This document shows positions 33,183 to 39,909 of a stretch of 39,909 nucleotides of DNA, one piece after another (the stretch's first letter is position 1; every line of letters starts with the position of its first letter). Origin of the DNA: 13-1-40CM-64-14 sp036393975 (lineage in GTDB: Bacteria > Sysuimicrobiota > Sysuimicrobiia > Sysuimicrobiales > Kaftiobacteriaceae); NCBI GenBank assembly GCA_036393975.1, contig DASWFZ010000107.1, positions 1-39,909 on the forward strand, in the 5' to 3' direction. The notes under the pieces were generated by a model that saw nothing but the letters and a program-made list of their open reading frames with translations, did no database searches and was not told where the DNA came from. The translations under genes and the position numbers were made by a program.

Positions 33183-33344
33183 GTGCCTGTCCCCCTGGGT
33201 GGAAGGAATCATACGGACGGCGGTCGCCAGTTCGCTCTTGTGGACTCTTTCCACCGAAAACTGGCCCGGCGTCACCCGACGGCAGTTAGGTTCTTATTGC
33301 TGCTGCGGCTCTTAAATCCGGAGAGCTTTTCCTTTGGGGAAAGC

Positions 33345-33348
33345 GGAG
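33345..33348 (+). promoter_or_regulatory. Shine-Dalgarno for histidine kinase
   Basis: GGAG lies 5 nt before the GTG at 33354-33356 and decides the start against the longer frame that begins near 33171. Confidence 0.6.
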
Positions 33349-33353
33349 AGCGC

Positions 33354-34280
33354 GTGCAGACTTTTTCGATCGGACCTGGGGGGATAGAGCAGATTCGCCA
33401 GAAGGCAGCCGACTGCTTCGGTTCATGGCGGGAGTTCGTCTCGTCGCTGCGCCAGCGGGCACGAACCGCCCCAAGAACCCTCCTTCATGCGCAGGCCTCA
33501 GGGAGATCCTGGACCGGAGACCGTACGGCCGTCGAGCGCGCCGTGGAGGAACCACGGCGGACACAGTCAGCGCTCACCCTCTCGAGTGCGGCGTCAGCCG
33601 CGACGGACGAGCGCCGGCGCGTGGCCGCTCAGATCCACCATGGCCTCGCGCAACACGTGGCCAATGTGGTGATGCAGTTGCAACTCTGCCAGCGGTATCT
33701 GGCGGCCGATCCCGCGCGGGGTAAGGAACTCCTCCACAACGCGATAAGGTTTTCGCAAATGGCCATGGATGCCACCCGGGCCACGATCTATGAGCTTCAG
33801 TACCCATCGAAACAGCATCCTCGGATCGCTGCCCTCCTCCATGCCACGGCCGAGCGATTGAGGTCGCTAACGACCGCAGAGATCGACATCGACGTGGAAG
33901 GGGTCGGTCCATTGTCGCCCGAGATGGAGTCGGGGCTGTGCGCCATTGCGTGCGAAGCCCTGACCAACGCCGTGAAGCACTCAGCCGCCGAACACGTCTC
34001 TGTCCGCTTGCGCCGAAACCAAGACAACGTTGTGCTAGAAATCAGCGACGACGGGATTGGGTTTGACCCTGACACAGTTCGGGCCAGCGATTGGGGAGAG
34101 CTTGGACTGAAGTTGATGACGGAGCAGGCTCAGCGCTTGGGTGGCACGTTCCAGATGGAGCGCCGCGCATCCGGGGGCACACTTGCCAAGGCGGTTGTCC
34201 GGTCTGCCCTCCGGTCGTCCACCCCCGCGGCCCCGACGCAGTCACACGGCCGGATGGCGCCTCCGGAGAGTGAGACGTGA
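33354..34280 (+). CDS. Soluble NarX/LiaS-type histidine kinase
   Basis: A 308-residue HisKA_3 kinase without membrane helices. The phosphoacceptor His95 is in ERRRVAAQIHHGLAQ; the acidic residue normally following it (HD/HE motif) is His96, while the phosphatase-linked Gln100 is kept. EALTNAVKHS is the N-box, ISDDGIGFD the G1 box, and GLKLMTEQAQRLGG the G2 region. The first 80 residues have no recognised sensor domain. The GTG start has GGAG 5 nt upstream. Its last codons overlap the next gene (GTGA), so kinase and response regulator are a cognate pair. Kinase activity may be altered by the missing acidic residue. Confidence 0.9.
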   Translation: MQTFSIGPGGIEQIRQKAADCFGSWREFVSSLRQRARTAPRTLLHAQASGRSWTGDRTAVERAVEEPRRTQSALTLSSAASAATDERRRVAAQIHHGLAQHVANVVMQLQLCQRYLAADPARGKELLHNAIRFSQMAMDATRATIYELQYPSKQHPRIAALLHATAERLRSLTTAEIDIDVEGVGPLSPEMESGLCAIACEALTNAVKHSAAEHVSVRLRRNQDNVVLEISDDGIGFDPDTVRASDWGELGLKLMTEQAQRLGGTFQMERRASGGTLAKAVVRSALRSSTPAAPTQSHGRMAPPESET

Positions 34281-34966
34281 CCATCCGCGTGCTCGTTGTG
34301 GACGATCACAGTGTGGTCCGTCTGGGGATTCGCATGATCCTGCAGCCGGAACCCGACATCGAGGTCGTGGGGGAGGTGGAGAGGAGTCGCGATGTGCTCC
34401 AGCACGTGAGAGCCCTGTCTCCCCACGTCGTGTTGATGGACATTATGCTGGGCGGCGGGGATGGCATCGAAGCCACGCGTGCCATCAAACAACATTGCCC
34501 GGACGTGCAAATCCTCATCGTGACAGCCTACGCCGATCAGCAGCTCTTCCAGAAAGCCGTGGAAGCGGGAGCAGTCGGGTACGTTCTTAAGGACATCACG
34601 CCCACGAACCTCGCCTCAGCGATTAGGGCAGTGCACACAGGGAAGACGATGATCAACCCGGCGGTCGCCCGCCAGATGGTGGAACATCTGTTCACAGTTC
34701 GTGAGGAGTCGATCGGGATGGCGAGGCGCCAGTATGGGATTACGGACCGCGAAATGGAGGTGCTTGGGGGCGTCGCGAAGGGGTTGAGCGACAAGGAGCT
34801 CGGCTCCTCGCTCGGCGTGTCTGAGTCCACGGTGAAGATGCACCTGCGCGCCATCTACAGCAAACTCAAACTTCGGAATCGGGCTCAAGCCGCTGTCTTC
34901 GCGGTGGAGAAAGGCCTAGTCACACCTAGCCTGGCGGTTCCCAAGCAGTCCCAGGCGGTCCGGTAG
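34277..34966 (+). CDS. NarL/FixJ-family response regulator
   Basis: A 229-residue regulator with an intact receiver: VLVVDDHSV, VLMDIMLGG (phosphoacceptor), ILIVTAY (switch Thr) and YVLKDIT (Lys). The LuxR domain spans about 147-210 with ITDREMEVLGGVAKGLSDKE and VSESTVKMHLRAIYSKLKLRNR. It starts with a GTG overlapping the kinase's TGA, a usual arrangement for a cognate pair. Because wza and wzi-like genes follow after a long leader, it probably controls this rightward set, and perhaps the leftward set too. Confidence 0.94.
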   Translation: MTIRVLVVDDHSVVRLGIRMILQPEPDIEVVGEVERSRDVLQHVRALSPHVVLMDIMLGGGDGIEATRAIKQHCPDVQILIVTAYADQQLFQKAVEAGAVGYVLKDITPTNLASAIRAVHTGKTMINPAVARQMVEHLFTVREESIGMARRQYGITDREMEVLGGVAKGLSDKELGSSLGVSESTVKMHLRAIYSKLKLRNRAQAAVFAVEKGLVTPSLAVPKQSQAVR

Positions 34967-35421
34967 GCATCTTGTCGCAGGTCCTTTCTAAAGAGGGGTT
35001 TCCACTGGGCGTCGTCCGGCCTTCACTCGATTCCCGGGCGTTCGACCCTCTCAGTAAGCTGAAACGGGGCAAGCAGTGCTGTCATGAAAGACGACACGAT
35101 TCCCGGTGTGATGAAAGATGAGCGAGGGTGCGAAGGAATGGGGGGCGTCGCCGTGCTAGGGACTGATCTTCCGCTGGAAATCAAAATAGAAGTTGAGACA
35201 GGCTGGTGAGCGTTGTCGGCGATGCATGCAGTGGACTTCGGTCGGGACTCCAGGTGGTACGCACGGGTTTCCCCCTGCTCAGATTGCGTGGTGTCGAACC
35301 AGGGATCGCGAGCGTCCACCTCAGCAGATCCCCTATTGACGATGTCAACGAAGACGAGGTTGCGGATGTGAATGATCCACCGAGAGGATCGCTTTGGGGA
35401 AGCGCGTACTCTTCATCATCT

Positions 35422-35511
35422 CCACCCTTCGGAAGACGGGTGGCTGACCTTATCGCCCAAGTCTCCCGCCTTGGGCAGGATCCCGGGCCTAATGCCCGGC
35501 AGCGTGGGAGG
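35422..35511 (+). promoter_or_regulatory. Three-hairpin wza leader with loop complementary to the ribosome site
   Basis: Three perfect stems in a row: CCACCC/GGGTGG (35422-35427, 35438-35443), GCCCAAG/CTTGGGC (35455-35461, 35470-35476) and CCGGGC/GCCCGG (35483-35488, 35494-35499). The 8-nt loop of the second, UCUCCCGC (35462-35469), can pair over its full length with GUGGGAGG (35504-35511), which contains the wza Shine-Dalgarno sequence: six Watson-Crick pairs and two G-U. This would hide the ribosome site. It may be a riboswitch-like or protein-sensitive translational control element; no known riboswitch class fits. Confidence 0.55.
35506..35511 (+). promoter_or_regulatory. Shine-Dalgarno for wza
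   Basis: GGGAGG lies 7 nt before the GTG at 35519-35521. It supports this start over the ATG at 35492, which lies inside the third hairpin. Confidence 0.75.
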
Positions 35512-35518
35512 TGACCGT

Positions 35519-36469
35519 GTGCGGGTACAACTGCTCGCAATTGGATTAATTGTCGTCACTGGGCTGTCGGCAACGCTCCCTGCACACGTCGTCGCGCAAC
35601 AGCCTTACATCCTGGGACCCTCTGATGTCGTCGAGGTCGTGGTATTCGGCAATGCGGAGGTCTCCCGCACCGTCATTGTCCGTCCCGACGGCATGATTTC
35701 CCTCCCCCTCATCGGAGAGGTCTTGGCCGCTGGATTGACGCCGGATCTGCTCCGCCAGCGGTTGACCGCGGCCTTTGCCGCATTCATCCGCGAGCCGCGC
35801 GTCGCCGTCATTGTGCGCGAGTTTCGGCGCATCCGGGTCTCCGTGCTCGGCCAAGTCACACGGCCCGGTGTCTACGATCTCCCGCAGGGGGCCGCGATCC
35901 TCGACGCCCTGGCCGCGGCCGGCGGGCTCTCTCCCGATGCAGGGCTGGGTCAATCCCGGCTCATCCGTGGCCAGGCGCCTCCGCAGAGCATTGAACTCGA
36001 TCAGCTCCTGCTGCAAGGGGAACTCTCCTTCAACCTCGCCCTGGAATCCGGGGATGTGCTCATCGTCCCAGACGACGCCACGGCCCGGATCTACGTCCTC
36101 GGGCAGGTCTTGCGGCCGGGTGTGCTGCCAGTCCGAGGGGCACTCACCGCCCTCCAGGCGCTGACGCTCGCCGGGGGCCCCACGACCCGGGCGTTGCTCA
36201 ACAAGACACAGATCATCCGACGATCCGGCCCTGCCAGCCCGATAGCCGCGATCTCGTTAACGACAGTCGTGGTCGCCCGCCAAAGCGGCATCTCAGTCCA
36301 GGTTTTGCCGGTTGATCTCGCCAAGGTGATCCTAGAGGGGGACGTCGCACGCGACCTGCCGCTCCGCCGGGGCGACATTCTCTACGTTCCAGAAAATCCA
36401 TTCGCCTTGGAGAACATCGCCCTGCTGTTGGGCATCGCGGGGAATGCGGCGCTCATTTTGCGCCACTAG
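35519..36469 (+). CDS. wza: Wza-type polysaccharide export protein
   Basis: A 316-residue exported protein. A signal peptide runs from VRVQLLAIGLIVVTGLSA to about AHVVAQQ. The poly-export domain follows (ILGPSDVVEVVVFGN to about residue 105, with VRPDGMISLPLIGEV), then two SLBB domains: VSVLGQVTRPGVYDLPQG and IYVLGQVLRPGVLPVRGA. The C-terminal NIALLLGIAGNAALILRH is a hydrophobic helix, as in the outer-membrane-spanning end of Wza-like proteins. No lipobox Cys is seen. It forms the channel for EPS export, docking with the Wzz/kinase pair encoded leftward. The GTG start is chosen by a strong GGGAGG. A Wzi-like gene follows after 9 bp. Confidence 0.93.
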   Translation: MRVQLLAIGLIVVTGLSATLPAHVVAQQPYILGPSDVVEVVVFGNAEVSRTVIVRPDGMISLPLIGEVLAAGLTPDLLRQRLTAAFAAFIREPRVAVIVREFRRIRVSVLGQVTRPGVYDLPQGAAILDALAAAGGLSPDAGLGQSRLIRGQAPPQSIELDQLLLQGELSFNLALESGDVLIVPDDATARIYVLGQVLRPGVLPVRGALTALQALTLAGGPTTRALLNKTQIIRRSGPASPIAAISLTTVVVARQSGISVQVLPVDLAKVILEGDVARDLPLRRGDILYVPENPFALENIALLLGIAGNAALILRH

Positions 36470-36478
36470 TCTTACGGG

Positions 36479-38059
36479 GTGATGCCTCCATCATGGGCGC
36501 GTGCCGTCATCACGTGGTGGGTACCTCTCGTTGTCACCTCTTGTCTGATAGGGCGCCTGCTGGCTTCCCCCGCCGCAGCGCATTCGCTGGAACTAGTGCC
36601 ATCCGATAGCCCTATTTACACGGACCTCTCCCGCCTCGCCTCGCAGGGATGGATACCTCTGTGGTCGACTTCGGTGCGGCCCCTGACGCGGCTGGAGATC
36701 GCGCGGATGGTGGCGCGCGCTCTTGATAGGGTGGACGCGAACCTCCCGCAGAGGCCGGCCAGGGCCGAGCTGGACACGCTGGAGCGCTTGGTGCTGGAGT
36801 TTGCCCAAGAACTCCCACTCGCGGGATATCGCGTCGTCGAGCCGCCTCAAGGCCCCTCCGCTCAAGCTATCACCGGGTGGGGCTTTCGCGTGCAGCGTGT
36901 GTTCGTGGGACGGGTCGAAAGGGGAACAGCTCCCTGGTTTGAAACGCCGACGCCGACGGGGAGTACGCTACGTCTGGAAACCTCAGCCACGTTGGGGCTT
37001 GGTCCGAGCCTTGCCGTCAGCGCAAGGGTCCAGCAGCCGTTCATACCCCCGCTGATGTTCCCCTATGTCGACCGTGTGTCTGCTAGCGTCGGCGTGTATG
37101 GGGAGCTAGGCACAGAAGTCGCCAACAGTCAGATCGGCACGATGACGCATTGGTGGGGTCCAGGCGGACAGGGAGCGTTTCTGTTGTCCGACAACGCGGG
37201 TGCGCCGGAAACCATTCGAGTGACGACGGAAGGGCCACGGGTGCGTCTAGTAAAGTTGCTGGCCCCGCTAAGCGTGGCCAACCAGCGGTATCTGTACGCC
37301 ATGCGGGCCGACTGGCTCGCAACAGATAACCTGCGGCTCGGCTTCGGCGAGGCCATGGTGGCCTCAGGCGATGTCTATCTGCCCTATGTATTGGCTCCAA
37401 TCCCCCTATTGAACTACGCGGTGGGGCTGTGGTTCCGGCAGCAGCAACAGGGCCTGCCCGATAGCTACAATGCCGCTATGGATTTCGACTGGCGGATCGG
37501 GGAGGGCACCGTCGTCTACGGCGAGGTCTATGCGGATAAGATTTCCAGCGGCAGTTCGCCCTTCCCCAGCACGGGCGCGGCCGCAGCGGGGCTGTTCATT
37601 GCAAACGTGCTTACTGCGAGCCAGGTTGATCTCCGCCTAGAGCACAGCCGTGCCACCAACTGGATCTACGCCACCCCGCCGCCCGGCACCAACAATTACA
37701 CGCGACTGGGGAAGTCCATGGGCCATTGGTGTGCACCCGATTGCGAGCTGTGGTCGGGGGAGCTGGGGTACCGTCTGAATCAGCAGACGGCGATGCGGTT
37801 CGGCTACGACCTCGTCAAGAAAGGAGCCGGCGTGTTGGGTCAGTTCTATGTGAGCCCGACCGATGCGTGGACGAACCTGTACCTATCCGGGGTGGTCGAG
37901 ACGACGCAGGCGTGGCACTTCCGATTGCTCCTGACGCCCGATGGGCCGTTTCGAAACGAACTCGGCGTGACGTGGTCGACTGTGTCCAACGCCGGCCACG
38001 TGAGTGGCGCCACTCAGCAGAACTGGTACGGCTGGTGGGAAGCACGGATTGAGTGGTAG
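36479..38059 (+). CDS. Wzi-like capsule assembly outer-membrane protein
   Basis: A 526-residue protein with a signal peptide (hydrophobic segment about 10-33) and a DSPIYTDLSRLASQGW to TRLEIARMVARAL region (about 42-80) that recalls the S-layer-homology-like start seen in capsule assembly Wzi family proteins. The rest is rich in alternating aromatic residues and strands (about 140-526), ending YGWWEARIEW, whose terminal aromatic is usual for outer-membrane barrels. It probably holds the polymer at the surface or aids export. It starts at GTG 36479 or ATG 36482, right after wza, and its end overlaps the region before the epimerase. Confidence 0.85.
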   Translation: MMPPSWARAVITWWVPLVVTSCLIGRLLASPAAAHSLELVPSDSPIYTDLSRLASQGWIPLWSTSVRPLTRLEIARMVARALDRVDANLPQRPARAELDTLERLVLEFAQELPLAGYRVVEPPQGPSAQAITGWGFRVQRVFVGRVERGTAPWFETPTPTGSTLRLETSATLGLGPSLAVSARVQQPFIPPLMFPYVDRVSASVGVYGELGTEVANSQIGTMTHWWGPGGQGAFLLSDNAGAPETIRVTTEGPRVRLVKLLAPLSVANQRYLYAMRADWLATDNLRLGFGEAMVASGDVYLPYVLAPIPLLNYAVGLWFRQQQQGLPDSYNAAMDFDWRIGEGTVVYGEVYADKISSGSSPFPSTGAAAAGLFIANVLTASQVDLRLEHSRATNWIYATPPPGTNNYTRLGKSMGHWCAPDCELWSGELGYRLNQQTAMRFGYDLVKKGAGVLGQFYVSPTDAWTNLYLSGVVETTQAWHFRLLLTPDGPFRNELGVTWSTVSNAGHVSGATQQNWYGWWEARIEW

Positions 38060-38070
38060 GAGGGATTTCC

Positions 38071-39081
38071 GTGAGACACGTGTTGGTCACCGGCGGAGCC
38101 GGATTTATTGGCGCACACCTGGTGCGCGCACTGGTGCGCCGAGGTGAGGCGGTGCGCGTGTTCGACAACTTCGTCGCGGGAACGGCGGCCAATCTGGGGC
38201 GGGCGGTGGCCCTCCCCATCTCTCGAGTTCATGAGGTCCTTGCCCGCGCGCATGATGCCGTTGCCCCACTCACGGACTCCTGCGAGGTCCAGGCCGGCGA
38301 TCTCCTGGACCAGCAAGCGGTCGCGCGCGCCTGCGAGAAGGTCGACGTCGTATTTCATCAGGCCGCCTTGCGATCCGTCCCCCGATCGATCGCCGATCCC
38401 GCAGGGACGCACAGCGTCAACGTTACCGGCACACTCAACCTGCTGGAGGCCGCGCGGGCATCGGGTGTGCGCCGCGTCGTCTTCGCCTCCTCGTCTTCGA
38501 TCTACGGGGATAACGACGTCCCCGCCCACGAAGGACTCGCGCCTCGCCCCAAGTCGCCGTACGCCGCAAGCAAACTGGCCGGCGAAATCTACTGCGCGAC
38601 CTATACGCGGGCCTTCGGCCTCTCCACCATCGCGCTGCGCTACTTCAACGTCTTTGGACCCTGGCAGGATCCGAACTCTGACTATGCCGCCGTCATCCCC
38701 AAGTTCATCCGCCTCGCGAAAGCGGGCGCCCCGCTGCCTGTCCACGGGGACGGGCTCCAGTCTCGGGATTTTACCTACATCGACAACGTCGTGGCGGCGA
38801 ATCTGGCGGCCGCTGAGTCCACCGCGGAGGGCCTGGCGGTGAATATTGGCGCGGGCCACCAGCACTCTCTGATGGACCTGATCCGCCTCATCGAGCGCCA
38901 TCTCGGCCGTCCTGTCGTGCGGGTCCACGAACCCGCGCGCGCCGGGGATGTCCGCCACACGCAAGCGGACATCTCTCTCGCGCGCCGATTAATCCTGTAT
39001 GACCCTGGCGTCGATTTTGAAACCGGCCTCCGGATGACCATCGAATCGATGGCCGATACCGTCGTACCGGCCTCGCGCTAG
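38071..39081 (+). CDS. wbpP: WbpP-like UDP-GlcNAc/GlcNAcA 4-epimerase
   Basis: A 336-residue extended SDR. GGAGFIG (8-14) binds NAD, and Tyr164 and Lys168 of YAASK with SSSSIYGD (about 141-148) form the catalytic set. LRSVPRSIADP, LRYFNVFGPWQDPNSDYAAVIPK (shown in part) and GDVRHTQADIS follow the WbpP pattern closely. WbpP interconverts UDP-GlcNAcA and UDP-GalNAcA, so with the WbpA-like dehydrogenase it could supply UDP-GalNAcA. Compared with WbpP there is a longer loop at about 44-72 (ALPISRVHEV onward). The GTG at 38071-38073 is chosen because AGGAGGG lies 6 nt upstream; a GTG at 38053 overlaps the Wzi-like gene and lacks a site. Confidence 0.92.
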   Translation: MRHVLVTGGAGFIGAHLVRALVRRGEAVRVFDNFVAGTAANLGRAVALPISRVHEVLARAHDAVAPLTDSCEVQAGDLLDQQAVARACEKVDVVFHQAALRSVPRSIADPAGTHSVNVTGTLNLLEAARASGVRRVVFASSSSIYGDNDVPAHEGLAPRPKSPYAASKLAGEIYCATYTRAFGLSTIALRYFNVFGPWQDPNSDYAAVIPKFIRLAKAGAPLPVHGDGLQSRDFTYIDNVVAANLAAAESTAEGLAVNIGAGHQHSLMDLIRLIERHLGRPVVRVHEPARAGDVRHTQADISLARRLILYDPGVDFETGLRMTIESMADTVVPASR

Positions 39082-39169
39082 TTACAGCGCCCCCGCGTCG
39101 GTGTTCCGCAATCCACGGCGGGCTGCGGGCCGTCGGAGTCCGTCTTCTCGGCGTGAAACGGCCGTGTGC

Positions 39170-39175
39170 TAAGAT
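39170..39175 (+). promoter_or_regulatory. Possible -10 box before cysteine desulfurase
   Basis: TAAGAT lies only 6 bp before the GTG at 39182, so transcription would be nearly leaderless. No -35 box is clear. Weak call. Confidence 0.25.
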
Positions 39176-39181
39176 AGCGAT

Positions 39182-39909
39182 GTGACGCACGCGCCGACGG
39201 AAATTTATCTCGACAACGCCGCGACCACGAAGCCACACCCGGCAGTCGTGGAGGCGGTCACGCGGGCGCTCGTCACCGATTACGGCAACCCCTCCTCCCT
39301 CCATGGCAAAGGGGTGGCGGCCGAACGTCTCCTTACGAGTGCGCGCGATGCGGTTGCTCGGACTCTGGGCGTCGATCTGGAGGCCATTGTCTTTACGTCC
39401 GGCGGCACCGAAGCGAACAATCTCGCGATTCACGGAACGCTCGCGCACGCTCGTGGCCGACATGTAGTCACGACGACCGTTGAGCACTCGTCCGTCGGAA
39501 CCCCCCTGCAGACGCTAGCCGAACGGGGCTGGAGTGTTACGGCGCTCCCGGTCGACCACAGTGGGCGTGTGAGTCTGTCGGAGTTGCAGAAAGCATTGCG
39601 GTCGGACACCGCGCTGGTCTCAGTGATGGCGGTCAACAACGAACTGGGGACGATTCAGCCGATCGAGGAAATCGGCCGAGTTGTCCGCCAGCACAATGCC
39701 AACGGAGGCCGGGCAGTGTTTCATGTAGACGCGGTGCAGGCCTGGGGCAAGATCCCCCTCCATCCAGTCGCCTGGGGGGTGGACCTTATGTCGCTATCTG
39801 CGCACAAAATCCACGGGCCTAAAGGGGTCGGGGTCCTCTACCTGCGCCGCGGCGTCCAGTTAGCTCCGCGCCAGGTGGGCGGCGAACAGGAGGGGGGCGT
39901 GCGGCCGGG
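39182..39909 (+). CDS. Cysteine desulfurase (NifS/IscS), C-terminus cut by window edge
   Basis: The first 242 codons of a pyridoxal-phosphate aminotransferase-fold cysteine desulfurase: IYLDNAATTKPHP (8-20), GNPSSLHGKG, TSGGTEANNLAI, VEHSSV, MAVNNELGTIQPI, HVDAVQAWGKIPL and SAHKIHGPKGVGVLYLR with the PLP lysine. The later catalytic Cys loop lies off the window. It makes persulfide sulfur for iron-sulfur clusters or tRNA thiolation (mnmA-type neighbours often follow). It starts with GTG at 39182-39184 with no ribosome site, and 100 bp separate it from the epimerase, so it is probably a housekeeping gene outside the EPS locus. Confidence 0.92.
   Translation, partial: MTHAPTEIYLDNAATTKPHPAVVEAVTRALVTDYGNPSSLHGKGVAAERLLTSARDAVARTLGVDLEAIVFTSGGTEANNLAIHGTLAHARGRHVVTTTVEHSSVGTPLQTLAERGWSVTALPVDHSGRVSLSELQKALRSDTALVSVMAVNNELGTIQPIEEIGRVVRQHNANGGRAVFHVDAVQAWGKIPLHPVAWGVDLMSLSAHKIHGPKGVGVLYLRRGVQLAPRQVGGEQEGGVRP

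Larger units (their letters stand above)
32803..33353. promoter_or_regulatory. Divergent regulatory region between the two signalling operons
   Basis: A 551-bp region between the leftward response-regulator gene and the rightward kinase gene. It holds a hairpin plus T5 on the plus strand (32994-33015), an ops-like word (33027-33037), a TATAAT (33177-33182) and a structured kinase leader with paired arms GGTGGAA/TTCCACC (33198-33204 and 33249-33255) and AACTG/CAGTT (33259-33263 and 33283-33287). No coding frame in it is convincing. Leftward promoters must also lie here, but no clear -35/-10 pair was found for them. Confidence 0.6.
34967..35518 (+). promoter_or_regulatory. 552-bp leader region between response regulator and wza
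   Basis: The region holds three perfect hairpins near its end (35422-35499, listed separately). Two small frames chain toward wza: 42 codons (35084-35209) and a 102-codon GTG frame (35206-35514) overlapping it as GTGA, whose TGA falls 5 bp before the wza start. Neither resembles a protein family and the second is low-complexity and polar, so I treat them as probably non-coding. An 11-bp near-repeat ATGAAAGA(C/T)GA occurs at 35084 and 35111. No clear terminator follows the regulator gene. Confidence 0.5.

Noticed and set aside
35206..35514. 102-codon GTG frame before wza as a gene
   Set aside because: Low-complexity polar composition, no family features, and it overlaps three perfect hairpins; treated as leader. 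Kept as a low-interest finding.
39182..39909. Cysteine desulfurase as sulfur supplier for the ComA cassette
   Set aside because: ComA uses sulfite, not persulfide; the gene is 34 kb away on the other strand and separated from the EPS genes, so it is more likely housekeeping.

Overview
The window is a single large exopolysaccharide (EPS) or capsule locus from a GC-rich, probably diderm (Gram-negative type) bacterium. The diderm call rests on a Wza-type outer-membrane export protein and a Wzi-like beta-barrel protein. I cannot name the taxon; a soil or sediment lineage known mainly from metagenomes is a guess. I saw no tRNA, rRNA, CRISPR array or insertion sequence.

Layout. A regulatory hub at about 31-35 kb splits the window. 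Leftwards (minus strand, about 32.8 kb down to 1) runs one very long, tightly packed gene series: response regulator, RsbT/RsbW-like kinase, small exported ORF, NusG paralogue, Wzz-type co-polymerase, tyrosine autokinase, initiating sugar-phosphate transferase, sigma factor, WbpA-like UDP-sugar dehydrogenase, Wzx flippase, SGNH hydrolase, DltA-like adenylation enzyme and its carrier protein, deacetylase-like protein, Wzy/O-antigen ligase family protein, MaoC-like protein, FkbH-like HAD protein and a second carrier protein. It continues with GT4, a formyltransferase-deacetylase fusion, GT4, GT4, an asparagine-synthase-type amidotransferase, a membrane GT2, then ComA, ComB, an ATP-grasp ligase, a GNAT protein and a truncated exported protein. 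Many junctions are ATGA or GTGA overlaps. Rightwards (plus strand) run a histidine kinase, a second response regulator, wza, a wzi-like gene and a WbpP-like epimerase; a separate cysteine desulfurase is cut by the window edge.

How they fit. WbpA-like plus WbpP-like enzymes suggest UDP-GlcNAcA/UDP-GalNAcA supply. The initiating transferase, five glycosyltransferases (four GT4/GT2-type plus the initiator), Wzx, Wzy, Wzz with its kinase, and Wza/Wzi make a complete Wzx/Wzy-dependent pathway. Around this core is an unusual set of decoration enzymes: a ComA-ComB pair expected to make sulfolactate next to an ATP-grasp amide ligase and a GNAT protein; an FkbH/carrier/MaoC set for a three-carbon acyl group; a DltA/DltC-like pair with a membrane-anchored SGNH protein; and a formyltransferase-deacetylase fusion. 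The sulfolactate cassette is the best candidate for an undescribed system: a sulfonated, amide-linked substituent on a bacterial polysaccharide.

Regulation appears layered: two LuxR-type response regulators, one soluble histidine kinase, a partner-switch kinase, a SigB/SigF-like sigma factor and a NusG paralogue. I also see two candidate structured RNAs: a three-way junction just upstream of the NusG paralogue, and a three-hairpin leader before wza whose loop is complementary to the wza Shine-Dalgarno sequence.
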